Shown: piece after piece, positions 1 through 8,677 of the stretch
Layout of the letters: each line of letters starts with the position of its first letter
How positions within the stretch are numbered: the stretch's first letter is position 1
Source: Thermosynechococcus sp. M98_K2018_005
GTDB lineage: Bacteria > Cyanobacteriota > Cyanobacteriia > Thermosynechococcales > Thermosynechococcaceae
Length of the DNA: 64,000 nucleotides
Assembly: GCF_015295825.1 (NCBI RefSeq)
Contig: NZ_DVEH01000021.1
Location: 1 to 64,000, forward strand
Direction of reading: 5' to 3'
Notes under the pieces: model-generated
The model's input: the letters and a program-made list of their open reading frames with translations, nothing else
Database searches by the model: none
Told to the model about the DNA's origin: nothing
Position numbers and translations under genes: made by a program

Positions 1-255
1 TATCCAGCGGCCAACTACGAGCACTCCGTCGGCTATCCCCATCCCAACTATGACTATTCCCATCCCAGTTATGGTCAGCCCTATCCACCCCAAGCCTACC
101 AGCCCATTGATCCCAACATTCAGATGGCGCTGACGTATCTCCAATCCAGCTTGGCCTATCTGCTACAAGTTGAGCCAAAAAACGCCAATATCCATGCGGC
201 CATTCGCGCTACCAGTATGGCGATTCAAAATCTCCTCACCCTTCTCAATGGTTAG
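1..255 (+). CDS. C-terminal part of an unrecognised protein with a Tyr/Pro/His-rich stretch
   Basis: Frame 1 is open from the window edge to a TAG at 253-255, giving the last 84 residues of a protein whose start lies outside the window. The first 38 or so residues are low complexity, rich in Tyr, Pro, His and Asn in loose YPHPxY-like units. The last 45 residues look like two amphipathic helices and end in LLTLLNG. I do not recognise the family, and the visible part carries no catalytic motif. The stop is interlocked with the stop of the convergent cellulose synthase gene, sharing the bases TTAG at 252-255, which supports this as a real gene end. The Tyr/Pro-rich part may be a flexible linker between a missing N-terminal domain and the helical tail. 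Confidence 0.6.
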   Translation, partial: YPAANYEHSVGYPHPNYDYSHPSYGQPYPPQAYQPIDPNIQMALTYLQSSLAYLLQVEPKNANIHAAIRATSMAIQNLLTLLNG

Positions 256-2474
256 CGGCTCTCGGCAAGGGGATGTAACCGAAATAGACTTTGGAGCATT
301 GCCCAAGCGGTTTTTAACTCAGGGGCGCGTACCTCTTCCCACTGACTAGGTTGACAGTACAGGTAGGGAATCAAGCGGCGCTGCTGCACCAAAGAGAGTT
401 CCGCAAAAAGCACTCCCACCGCTACAAATCCCCCTTTCTTCTGACCGGGCTTTTGAGACAAGGGGGCACACCAGCGAATGGTTACCGGCAGTGTTAAGCC
501 AGCCAGCTCACTGGGAGCAGAAAAGCACAAATAACCTTCCGCTTTCTTCAAGCACTGAGCCATCTCTTGGCTGGAGAGATCCTCAGACCACAGGTGGAGG
601 CGCGCACCGCCCTCGCTCATGTCGAGAGTATAGCCGCTGTAGGTTGAGCCACCCAGGGTTAGCTCACAGTTTTCCGAAGTCCTCAAGAAGTGGCAGCGTT
701 CGTCGCGGTTAAATCGAGTAAAACGCCGTTGGGGCACATCAATAGCTACCATAATTGAGACCAGTAGCAACCCTAGATTATAGGTACTCCAAAAGAGATT
801 GACTGTCAAGCTATCGGGATTGACAGTGGTGTCCTGGAGGGGGCGGCTGCGCCAGAGGATACCTAAAATTGTTAGGGCAGCAACAGCCAACAGCGGGCGA
901 ATCAGCGGCCAGTTGGGGTTAATACGGTGGGGATCAATGATTCCCTTGGGCGTGACCTTAAAAGTTTTGCCGCGAGGTTGGATTATCGTGCGCACAATGG
1001 TAATTGCCATGGGAAAAGCCAGAATTGTTTCATAGACATCAGACCAAAAGGCGGAGCGGCGCCCCTCAGTAAACCAAGCGAAACTCAAGGCATTCCCAAT
1101 GTAGTAGGGTAAATAAAAGTAAAGAATCTCATTGATTGTGGCTCGCAGCGGGGCAGCTCCAAATAGCAGAAACGTCAGCGGAACTAGTAGGCAAATGACC
1201 CGCGACAGGGCCAAAAACCAATAGACAATGCTCAAGGCGTGGGAAAAACGCTGACTGAGCCGCAAATTAGGCACTGTAAAACAGTTGCCACCCACAAACA
1301 ACATTTGCAGTGTGCCCTGTCCCCAGCGCAGGCGCTGGTTTACGTAAGCGCTAATGGTTTCGGGAGACATGCCAGCAGAGAGAGCTTCGTTGAGGTATTT
1401 CACCCGATAGCCTAAACTTTGGAGCTTCATGCTGGTCATGTAGTCTTCCGTGATTGTATCGGTGGGAATACCACCAATTTCGTCGAGGGCACTGCGGCGA
1501 ATGACAAAACAGGTGCCACAGCAGACCACTGCATCCCACCAGTCACGACTGGGTTGGATAAAGCGGAAAAACAGGCTCTGCTCATTGTTGACAATTCCCT
1601 CCAACCCCAAATTGACGGTAATCGGATCCTCGTTAAAGAAGTGCTGAGGGGTCTGCACCATCGCGGTTTTGGGGTCTTGGAAAAAGCCAATGGTGCGGTT
1701 GAGGAAATTGCGACAGGGGGTAAAGTCGGCATCAAAGACGGCAATAAACTCGCCGCTGAGGGTGGGCAGGGCATGGTTGATATTGCCCGCTTTGGCGTGG
1801 CGGTTGTCGGGGCGATCGCGATATTCACAGCCCAATTCGGCAGCCAAGGCACGCACGTGGGGACGACGGGTATCGTCCAAAAGATAAATGCGTTTGTTGG
1901 GATAGTCCATTGCTTGGCAGGCAATGACCGAGCGGCGGAGAATGTCCACGCCCTCGTTGTATGTGGGCAGGATCACATCCACCCAAGGTTGGTACTTGCC
2001 ACTAACGACATCCTGCTCGTAGCGATCGGCCTCTGGACTGCGGTTGATTGTAAAACTACAGTGAAAAAAGAACCCCAACGTGTTGAACACCATCAGGAGT
2101 TCTGCCAAAAAGAGACCGACGGAGAGCGTCCCGTTAATCGGATCATCAAGGTTGAGACTAAAGAAGACTCGCCAGAGTTCATAGCGCACCCCAAAGAAGA
2201 GTGTCCCGCCCACAACTAGGAGCCGAGCTAGGGTAGTGGGCTGCGGCCAGAGTTCTTTAATCAATAAAATTATTGCTGCCCACAGAACAGCGGGCAACAG
2301 CAGTGCCTCTAGGCTGGTGCCCTCTGTGCGAAAGAGGGCCTTGCCGGCATGCCAAGTGCCCACAAGGTTGGGGAGGAGATTTTGCCAGTTAAAAGTCCAG
2401 AGCTGAAGGGCTGCAAAGGCCAGGAGAGCCAACAGCAGCAGCGTTATTGTAGATTGTTGCTTTTTCATTAGCAT
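252..2474 (-). CDS. Cellulose synthase catalytic subunit (GT2) with C-terminal PilZ domain
   Basis: A 740-residue membrane glycosyltransferase that should polymerise UDP-glucose into beta-1,4-glucan and extrude it across the inner membrane. Seen in the sequence: N-terminal membrane segments (about residues 8-28, 56-74, 84-100, 117-137), then the GT2 domain with DD at 200-201, DAD at 248-250, TED at 342-344 and QRLRW at 380-384, then more membrane segments to about 590. A PilZ-like domain (about 590-710) has an Arg-rich entry and the DMSEGG motif, so activation by cyclic di-GMP is likely. The family matches the cellulose synthase linked to cell aggregation in Thermosynechococcus vulcanus (recalled, not checked). 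No BcsB, BcsC or endoglucanase is adjacent. The next gene upstream, 38 nt away on the same strand, is a membrane fusion protein. A second ATG two codons in (2468) is also possible as the start. Confidence 0.92.
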   Translation of the reverse strand: MLMKKQQSTITLLLLALLAFAALQLWTFNWQNLLPNLVGTWHAGKALFRTEGTSLEALLLPAVLWAAIILLIKELWPQPTTLARLLVVGGTLFFGVRYELWRVFFSLNLDDPINGTLSVGLFLAELLMVFNTLGFFFHCSFTINRSPEADRYEQDVVSGKYQPWVDVILPTYNEGVDILRRSVIACQAMDYPNKRIYLLDDTRRPHVRALAAELGCEYRDRPDNRHAKAGNINHALPTLSGEFIAVFDADFTPCRNFLNRTIGFFQDPKTAMVQTPQHFFNEDPITVNLGLEGIVNNEQSLFFRFIQPSRDWWDAVVCCGTCFVIRRSALDEIGGIPTDTITEDYMTSMKLQSLGYRVKYLNEALSAGMSPETISAYVNQRLRWGQGTLQMLFVGGNCFTVPNLRLSQRFSHALSIVYWFLALSRVICLLVPLTFLLFGAAPLRATINEILYFYLPYYIGNALSFAWFTEGRRSAFWSDVYETILAFPMAITIVRTIIQPRGKTFKVTPKGIIDPHRINPNWPLIRPLLAVAALTILGILWRSRPLQDTTVNPDSLTVNLFWSTYNLGLLLVSIMVAIDVPQRRFTRFNRDERCHFLRTSENCELTLGGSTYSGYTLDMSEGGARLHLWSEDLSSQEMAQCLKKAEGYLCFSAPSELAGLTLPVTIRWCAPLSQKPGQKKGGFVAVGVLFAELSLVQQRRLIPYLYCQPSQWEEVRAPELKTAWAMLQSLFRLHPLAESR

Positions 2475-2512
2475 GGGTTTCGGGAACTACACAATGATTG
2501 GGAACAGCTCAA

Positions 2513-3829
2513 TTAGGAGCGAGCATCAAAAATAACTTCTACACTTTGACCCATCCCACAAAACCGCTGAGTACCTAATTCTGGTGGCAACTTGTTTAAG
2601 GCAACATCCACCGCCAGTTCATTGCGCACTAGATCTGGAGGGGGTACAGCGACAGTCTCTCCCACGACGACTTTTCCCGGACCACCGCGAATGGCGCGCA
2701 CCCATCCCGACATCCGGCGATCGCTCCCATCCAGCAGGCGGACAATGGCCGGTTGACCGACTCGGAGGCGGGCATTCTCTCGTTCAGCCACAAGAGCCGT
2801 TGCCCAGACATCATCACAGTCTAGAACTTTGGCAATGGGATCACCGGCACTAATGGGAATACCTAAAGTACCGCTTTTGTGAATCACTGACCACACCACA
2901 CCCCTAATTGGTGACTGAATGCGAGCTAAACGCTGCAGCGCCAACTGTTGCTTGATGTTGGCAATTTCTTTTTTTAATTCTGCAATGGTCGCCTCCACTT
3001 CGGCAATTTGCCCTTCAATGTTTACGACTTCAATTTGCAGGTCAATCACGCGAATTTGGGGAAAGCTAAACGTGCGAGCTGAATCCAGTTGTAAGCCCTT
3101 GCGAAAGGCTTCTAGGTTTGTTTGATAGCGGCGCAGCTCCGCCTGTTTGTTTTTAACCACTTGTTCTGCTTGACGAGCTTTGTAAACGGCTTCATCTGCT
3201 CGCTGCTGGGAAACAGCCCCTTGGCGCACCAACCAGCTGTAGCGCTCTGCCTCAAGGCGGGCAAGAGTAAACGCCTCTTGAGCTTCCCGCAGTTCCGCCA
3301 ATGTCCGCTGGAGCGCCTCTTGGGCAAAACGAACCTCCAGACGAGTTTGCTCGCGCTGGTCATGACTCAGTTCAGCAATCAGCTGTTGGCGACTGCGGCG
3401 TTTTTGCAACAGTACCTGCCGCTGGCGTTGGGCGACGGCGAGGCGGGTCTCCAAATTCTGGCGATCAGTCTCCAGTTGAGGATTACGCTCATTTTCAATT
3501 CGACCTATTTCCTGACCTTTGCTTAGAAGCTGGCCGGGCTGCAGCGGATATAAAACAAGGGTGCCAGGAATTCGGGCATAGATGTTGAGGAGGGTGCCGT
3601 TGAGGTACCCTACGCGGCTAAAAACTCGTGTCTGTCGCTGCCAAAGGAACCAAGCTGATGCTGCCACTAAGGAAAAGATAAACAACAGGCGCAGTGCGCG
3701 GAAGAGTTGCTGTCGCTGAATGGAAATCTCCTTGAGCAAGAGTGCGGAATAGACCCTCTGGGGCAGCTTCACAGGACTTTCTGAGGCAAAAAACAACTCT
3801 AGCCTATAAAAAATATTGGGCTGCGGCAA
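2513..3829 (-). CDS. HlyD-family membrane fusion protein, probable partner of the cellulose synthase
   Basis: A 438-residue periplasmic adaptor. It has one N-terminal membrane segment (about 45-65), a lipoyl-type half motif around residues 85-110, a long alpha-helical hairpin rich in Gln, Arg and Glu (about 115-290), a second lipoyl half near PIRGVVWS, and a beta-barrel domain with RVGQPAIVRL. This is the layout of HlyD/EmrA-type proteins that bridge an inner-membrane machine to an outer-membrane channel. It is 38 nt upstream of and co-directional with the cellulose synthase, so I infer that it helps carry the glucan across the periplasm in place of BcsB/BcsC. The listed start is a TTG. A GTG at 3772 is an alternative, and neither has a convincing ribosome-binding site. 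Confidence 0.85.
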   Translation of the reverse strand: MPQPNIFYRLELFFASESPVKLPQRVYSALLLKEISIQRQQLFRALRLLFIFSLVAASAWFLWQRQTRVFSRVGYLNGTLLNIYARIPGTLVLYPLQPGQLLSKGQEIGRIENERNPQLETDRQNLETRLAVAQRQRQVLLQKRRSRQQLIAELSHDQREQTRLEVRFAQEALQRTLAELREAQEAFTLARLEAERYSWLVRQGAVSQQRADEAVYKARQAEQVVKNKQAELRRYQTNLEAFRKGLQLDSARTFSFPQIRVIDLQIEVVNIEGQIAEVEATIAELKKEIANIKQQLALQRLARIQSPIRGVVWSVIHKSGTLGIPISAGDPIAKVLDCDDVWATALVAERENARLRVGQPAIVRLLDGSDRRMSGWVRAIRGGPGKVVVGETVAVPPPDLVRNELAVDVALNKLPPELGTQRFCGMGQSVEVIFDARS

Positions 3830-3888
3830 CTGTTCTCAATCTTGTGGAGGTGAGCACTAAGTAACTGAGGAACGGTACTTTGCCTCGT

Positions 3889-4362
3889 TTAGGTTAGAGA
3901 ATGGCGATGAGAGGAAAATAATTGGCGATAGACTTCCATTAGGGCGATCGCCACCGAAGCCGAGAGATTCAAACTGCGCACCGCCGGCTGCCACATGGGA
4001 ATTTTCAAAAAGGCGTCACAGGTCGCTAAGACATCGGCGGGGATGCCATCGGGTTCGCTGCCAAAGACGAGCCAATCACTCTCAGCAAAGCTAAAGTTCC
4101 AGTAAATCTGCTGGGCTGAAGGCTCAAAGGCAATCAGGCGCCCCCCGCTATGGGTGGTTTTAAGGAACGTCGGCCAGTCGGGGTGACAGTGCAAGGTGAC
4201 ATAGGGCCAGTAATCAAGACCGGCTCGCTTGAGGTAGCGATCGCTGAGTTCAAACCCCAAGGGTTCAATCAGGTGCAGCGGTGTGTGGGTGGCAGCACAG
4301 GTGCGGGCAATGTTGCCTGTATTGGGGGGAATTTGGGGATGGACAAGCACCACAGCAGGCAT
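3889..4362 (-). CDS. trmL: tRNA (cytidine/uridine-34-2'-O)-methyltransferase TrmL
   Basis: A SPOUT-class methyltransferase of about 157 residues that modifies the wobble ribose of certain tRNAs (family knowledge: tRNA-Leu in E. coli). Family hallmarks seen are the opening VHPQIPPNTGNIARTC, the central VFGSEPDGIP loop and the C-terminal RSLNLSASVAIALMEVYRQ, which form the knotted SAM site. I take the ATG at 4362 because the family opens at this position. An upstream TTG at 4374 would add four residues. It is the last gene of the bamA-lpxC-fabZ-lpxA cluster, 17 nt after the lpxA stop, and has no functional link to lipid A. Confidence 0.93.
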   Translation of the reverse strand: MPAVVLVHPQIPPNTGNIARTCAATHTPLHLIEPLGFELSDRYLKRAGLDYWPYVTLHCHPDWPTFLKTTHSGGRLIAFEPSAQQIYWNFSFAESDWLVFGSEPDGIPADVLATCDAFLKIPMWQPAVRSLNLSASVAIALMEVYRQLFSSHRHSLT

Positions 4363-4379
4363 GGCATTGGGCAAGAGAC

Positions 4380-5189
4380 TTAATCCGTTGCCCCCCGGCC
4401 ACTGGGGGTTAAGCCGCGCCGTCCCTCTTCACGAGCATAGGTCAAAAACCGCTGTAGATGCTCTAAGTACTCAGAAGGGGGTAGGGTCGCCAATTGGGCG
4501 ATCGCCTGAGCAAGGGGCAGCTCACGACGATAGAGAATCCGAAACGCCTCCTTGAGGTCGCGCATTTCTGTCTCTGTCACGCCCGCCCGCCGCAGTCCCA
4601 CCTGATTGAGGGCACGAACCCGCGCCGGATGACCTTCCACCAGCATATAGGGGGGCACATCCCGATCTACCCGTGCCATTGCCCCCACCATTGCCAAGCG
4701 ACCAATATGGACAAACTGGTGAATGCCCACCATACCCCCAATGCGTGCCTTTGATTCAATGCAAACATGGCCAGCGATCGAGGCTGCATTCGTAATTACC
4801 ACCTGATCCTCAATCACACAATCATGGGCCACGTGGACATAGGCCAGCAGTAGATTATGGTTACCAATGATCGTGGCATCTCCTTCGCCATTGGCGCGGT
4901 TAATCGTCACAAACTCGCGAATCGTGTTGTAGTCACCGATGCGCAGAGCACTATTGGCACCCGTATATTTTTGATCCTGAGAAGCCGTGCCGATGATCGC
5001 TCCCGGAAAGATACGATTGCCTACCCCCACCTCCGTTGGCCCTTCTATAATTACGTGGGCCCCAATTTCAGTATGGGCACCGACGCGTACCTGTTCACCA
5101 ATCACTGCATAGGGACCAACCCGAACTGTGGGATGTAGCTCGGCACTGGGATGGATGACGGCAGTGGGATGGATCAGTGTTTGCATCAT
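4380..5189 (-). CDS. lpxA: UDP-N-acetylglucosamine O-acyltransferase LpxA
   Basis: The first committed acyl transfer of lipid A synthesis, moving a 3-hydroxyacyl chain from ACP to UDP-GlcNAc in the cytoplasm. The 269-residue protein shows left-handed beta-helix hexapeptide repeats through residues 5-190 (runs such as IHPSAELHPTVRVG), the AHDC segment holding the catalytic histidine, and a C-terminal helical domain that includes LKEAFRILYRR. The length is typical. It lies 9 nt downstream of fabZ in the operon bamA-lpxC-fabZ-lpxA-trmL. Two ATGs in tandem (5189 and 5186) could start it. Confidence 0.96.
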   Translation of the reverse strand: MMQTLIHPTAVIHPSAELHPTVRVGPYAVIGEQVRVGAHTEIGAHVIIEGPTEVGVGNRIFPGAIIGTASQDQKYTGANSALRIGDYNTIREFVTINRANGEGDATIIGNHNLLLAYVHVAHDCVIEDQVVITNAASIAGHVCIESKARIGGMVGIHQFVHIGRLAMVGAMARVDRDVPPYMLVEGHPARVRALNQVGLRRAGVTETEMRDLKEAFRILYRRELPLAQAIAQLATLPPSEYLEHLQRFLTYAREEGRRGLTPSGRGATD

Positions 5190-5198
5190 TGATTGTGA

Positions 5199-5660
5199 CT
5201 AGTCCACCAGCGAGAACATCATCTCGCCCTCACAGACCAATTGACCATTCACCTCAGCCCGTCCTTGCATTTTGCCAATGCGCTGTTGCTTGACAACAAG
5301 AAGCTCAGCCCGCAGGATTAATTGATCCCCAGGCACGACGGGACGGCGAAAGCGCACCTTATCAATACCCGCAAACACAGAAAGCTTATCCTTGGCCCAG
5401 CTCATCTGCATCAGGACAACCCCTCCCACTTGGGCAAGGGCTTCCACAATGAGCACCCCTGGCATAATTGGGCGACCGGGAAAGTGCCCTTGGAAAAAGG
5501 GTTCGTTGATCGTGACGTTTTTCAGCCCCACAGCATACTTTTCTGGCACGTAGTCAATGATCCGATCCACCAGCAAAAAGGGGTAGCGGTGGGGAAGCAA
5601 CTGCTGAAGATCAGTAACCGTCAGCACAGTGGTTGGTGGGGCGTCAGTCAACGTTGGCAT
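5199..5660 (-). CDS. fabZ: 3-hydroxyacyl-[ACP] dehydratase FabZ
   Basis: A hot-dog-fold dehydratase that removes water from 3-hydroxyacyl-ACP in type II fatty acid synthesis. It competes with LpxA for the same substrate, which explains their neighbouring positions. Motifs seen are [13 protein letters not shown] near the N terminus, [12 protein letters not shown] with the catalytic His, and EALAQ with the catalytic Glu on the long helix. I prefer the ATG at 5660. A TTG at 5681 would give a seven-residue Pro/Thr-rich extension. Neither start has a strong ribosome-binding site. Confidence 0.95.
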   Translation of the reverse strand: MPTLTDAPPTTVLTVTDLQQLLPHRYPFLLVDRIIDYVPEKYAVGLKNVTINEPFFQGHFPGRPIMPGVLIVEALAQVGGVVLMQMSWAKDKLSVFAGIDKVRFRRPVVPGDQLILRAELLVVKQQRIGKMQGRAEVNGQLVCEGEMMFSLVD

Positions 5661-5722
5661 AGGGGTAGGTGTCGGCTGCAAATCAAAGATATAAACAAAT
5701 CATAGGGGAGAATGGTTTCCTA

Positions 5723-6580
5723 CTAAACCATCTGTTGGGCGATCGCCCGTGCCAATTGGGTATGCAGATGATGACTCGCGCGATAGGCGACATAATGCGC
5801 GATGGGGGGTGTCCCCAGTAGGGCCAAATCTCCCCAGAGATCGAGTAACTTGTGGCGAACCGGTTCATCGGCAAAGCGTAACGGCGGGTTGACCCAACCA
5901 CTGGCACTGCACACCAGAGCATTCTCTAAACTGCCCCCCTGAATCAAGCCTTGGCTGCGCAGATACTCCACTTGTTCAGCAAAACCAAAGGTGCGAGCAG
6001 GTGCAACGGCTAGCGCCAGTTCTGAAGGGGTAAAGCTACACCACTGGCGACCAATCGCCGCATAGGGAAAGTCAATGCCATAGGTAAGGCGCAGCTCAGG
6101 AGCAGGAATGGCACTGACAAAGGCTTCTCCTTCGTAAATGGTGACCGGTTCCTTCAAGATCACTGCTGGTCGAGGAACCCCCTGAGGGACAACACCTACC
6201 GTTTGAATGCCTTCCAGCCAAGGTTGCGCCGAGCCATCGAGCACTGGCACCTCAGCCCCCGTCATCTCAATCATGACATTATCAATCCCAGCGATCGCCA
6301 GCGCTGCCAAGAGATGTTCAACCGTGCGCACACTGGCGCCATTGGCCACCAACTCCGTTGCCAACTGCGTGGATTTCACGGCCTCAATCTGAGCCGGAAT
6401 CACGGGCTGTCCCTCCAGATCAAGGCGCACAAACTGCCGTCCTGTATTGGCGGGTGCCGGCTGAAGGGTGACCTCAACCCGTTGGCCTGAATGCAAGCCC
6501 ACCCCTGACCATTGGGCAGCTCCAGCAAGGGTCTGTTGAGTCGTTGCCGCCAATGCTGTCGGTACAGAGGCCGTGATCAT
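5723..6580 (-). CDS. lpxC: UDP-3-O-acyl-N-acetylglucosamine deacetylase LpxC
   Basis: A zinc deacetylase that performs the committing step of lipid A synthesis. The 285-residue protein has the duplicated LpxC fold. Seen are the SGVGLHSG entry, VEHLLAALAIAG with a zinc-ligand His, the second zinc site HKLLDLWGDLALLG, and a C-terminal HxxHxQ-like segment (SHHLHTQLA). The ATG at 6580 has an AGGAGA site seven bases upstream. It begins 11 nt after the bamA stop, so the two are almost certainly cotranscribed. Confidence 0.95.
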   Translation of the reverse strand: MITASVPTALAATTQQTLAGAAQWSGVGLHSGQRVEVTLQPAPANTGRQFVRLDLEGQPVIPAQIEAVKSTQLATELVANGASVRTVEHLLAALAIAGIDNVMIEMTGAEVPVLDGSAQPWLEGIQTVGVVPQGVPRPAVILKEPVTIYEGEAFVSAIPAPELRLTYGIDFPYAAIGRQWCSFTPSELALAVAPARTFGFAEQVEYLRSQGLIQGGSLENALVCSASGWVNPPLRFADEPVRHKLLDLWGDLALLGTPPIAHYVAYRASHHLHTQLARAIAQQMV

Positions 6581-6591
6581 CCATCTGTCTC

Positions 6592-8559
6592 CTAGAAGCG
6601 TTCACCAATACCAAAACTAAAGGCGCTGCCCCCTTCATTATTCCAGCCAAAGTCAATGCGGATATTGCCTAGGGGCGTATTTACCCGCAGGCCGCCGCCA
6701 TAGCCTAGCCCCTCTCCGGGTTTACCGCGCACAATCCCCGGCTGACCGGGTACGCTGCCTTGGGTACCGAGCAAACTGGCCCCATCCACAAAGAGGGCGC
6801 CACCAACAATATTAAAAATAGGGAACCGGTACTCTATTGTCCCTTGCACAAAGGCACGCCCGGAGCCGATCGCCCCCTCTTCCCAACCACGTACTGAGTT
6901 GGCACCCCCAATCGTAAAGGATTCATAGGGCGGCAAATCGCCAAAAATGTTGCCCGCTTGGATATTGAAGGCAACGGTTTGCGGGCCCTCAAGGCGCAGA
7001 AACTTCACTGGGATATAGAAGCTATAGCTACCCCGCACCCGGTTCATCAAGATATTCCCGGTGCCAATAGGGATGGATTGATCCACGCCTAGGCGAATCA
7101 CTTGACCCCTGGTCGGCCGCAGGGGATCATTACGCAAGTCCCGCAGAATCGCCGCTTGCACCGTAAACAGGTCATTGAAACCCCGGCACACACCATTATC
7201 AGGGAAGGTCAAACAGTTGCCCAGAAAATCCGTCGGTGTTCGATTAAAGGAGCCATCCATGGACGTCACCCGCTGATATTGCAGACCAAGGGAGCCGGTC
7301 CAAGCGGTGCGAATCAAATCCCGATCTTTGGTAAATGGACGGGTAAAGAAGACAGCGGATCCCAAACGATTAATGCGGGGCAAATCGCCATTGGCTAAGG
7401 GCACATTGATCGGACCATTACTGAAGGTGAAAGGTACATTTAAGCGGTTAAAAGCACTGACGGTATAGGAGGTGCGGTAGGGATCTCCCTTAATCCAAGG
7501 ATCGGTAAAGTTAATGTCAAAGAGAAACTCTCCTTCAGTCCCTCCCTGGGCTTCAACACCAAATTTCCAGTTGCGGCCAAAGAGGTTATTTTGCTGGAAT
7601 GCCACCGTCCCAAACAGACCTGAGGCCGAGCTATAACCCGCCCCAGCGGAAATACTGCCGGTATTGCGCTCTTTGATATTGAGAATCAAGTTCACTTTGC
7701 GCGGGTCTCGACCCGGTTCAAGGCTAACTTGCACATCCTCAAAGAGTCCCAGTTCAAAGAGGCGGCGCAAATCTGCTTGCACGGTATTTTGGTTGAGGAC
7801 AACGCCGGGTTGGGTGTCTATTTCACGGCTAATCACAAAGTCGCGGGTACGCTGTTTGGTCGGCTCCCCTTCTTTATTGAGGAAGCGATAGGTGACCTCT
7901 TCAACCACTCCTTCAGCCACCTGCAACGTCACGACGCCATCGGGATCCACTTGGGGGGTGCCGACCACTTGCCCCAAGATGTAGCCATTATCTTTATAAA
8001 ACGTGTTGATTTTCTCAATGCCAGACTGTAGCTCGCGGAGGTTCAGCGTCCGACCAATTTGCGGTGCAAAGATTTCATTGACTTTTTCTTGGGTGAGCAC
8101 CTGGTTACCAGCCACTTGAACGGCTCGCAGTACCGGATAGGGGCGCACGACAAAGGTAATCCGTACCCCGAGGGGGGTATCGCTAGGGACGGCATTGACA
8201 TCGGCAAAAAAGCCCGTGGCAAAAATGGCATTGGTATCCTGTTGCAGTTGCGTGCGGGTGGTGGTACTGCCGGGTCGAGTGTTAATGACCTGATACACCA
8301 ATTGCTCCAGCTCAGGAGTGGCTCCTTCAACCACCACTTCCGCAATCAGCACTTGGGGTTCATCGGCGGGGGGCTGACTCACAGGCGGAGGGGTGGGGGT
8401 GGCCGCTGGGGGAGTTTCAGGGGGTGCGGGGGCTTGTTGACCACGGCTGGGACTCACAGGACCGAGGGCGATCGCCACGGTTGCCATTGCCACTGCTACC
8501 GTTTTTAGGGCAGCCCCCATTGGCTGCAGTTGCACTGGCGAAAAAAGTTGGTTATTCAC
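6592..8559 (-). CDS. bamA: Outer membrane assembly factor BamA / Omp85
   Basis: A 655-residue beta-barrel assembly protein of the outer membrane. It has a signal peptide (about 1-40, ending SRGQQ), a Pro-rich linker (about 41-68), about three POTRA domains (about 70-300, fewer than the five of E. coli and normal for cyanobacteria), and a 16-strand barrel from about 310 that ends in the C-terminal Phe of outer-membrane proteins (GIGERF). The start is a GTG at 8559-8557 with AGGGGTGA just upstream. An ATG-free N terminus makes this the only sensible start. It is the first gene of the lipid A operon, so barrel assembly and lipopolysaccharide supply are linked. The start-codon region partly matches the exposed loop of the small RNA Yfr1 (see findings). 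Confidence 0.95.
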   Translation of the reverse strand: MNNQLFSPVQLQPMGAALKTVAVAMATVAIALGPVSPSRGQQAPAPPETPPAATPTPPPVSQPPADEPQVLIAEVVVEGATPELEQLVYQVINTRPGSTTTRTQLQQDTNAIFATGFFADVNAVPSDTPLGVRITFVVRPYPVLRAVQVAGNQVLTQEKVNEIFAPQIGRTLNLRELQSGIEKINTFYKDNGYILGQVVGTPQVDPDGVVTLQVAEGVVEEVTYRFLNKEGEPTKQRTRDFVISREIDTQPGVVLNQNTVQADLRRLFELGLFEDVQVSLEPGRDPRKVNLILNIKERNTGSISAGAGYSSASGLFGTVAFQQNNLFGRNWKFGVEAQGGTEGEFLFDINFTDPWIKGDPYRTSYTVSAFNRLNVPFTFSNGPINVPLANGDLPRINRLGSAVFFTRPFTKDRDLIRTAWTGSLGLQYQRVTSMDGSFNRTPTDFLGNCLTFPDNGVCRGFNDLFTVQAAILRDLRNDPLRPTRGQVIRLGVDQSIPIGTGNILMNRVRGSYSFYIPVKFLRLEGPQTVAFNIQAGNIFGDLPPYESFTIGGANSVRGWEEGAIGSGRAFVQGTIEYRFPIFNIVGGALFVDGASLLGTQGSVPGQPGIVRGKPGEGLGYGGGLRVNTPLGNIRIDFGWNNEGGSAFSFGIGERF

Positions 8560-8677
8560 TGCTCACCCCTAAAAAACAAATCGCGTCAATACAGCCAAAC
8601 CCATTGGCATTGATATAACAGTAGGTTAACGACTCAAAAGCGGCAATAAAAGTGCCCCTCTCGTTGCCTTTCTAACA

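Noticed and set aside
1419-2219. 266-codon frame antisense to the cellulose synthase gene
   Set aside because: It has no family resemblance and its composition follows the opposite strand's codon pattern. It is a shadow of a strongly biased gene.
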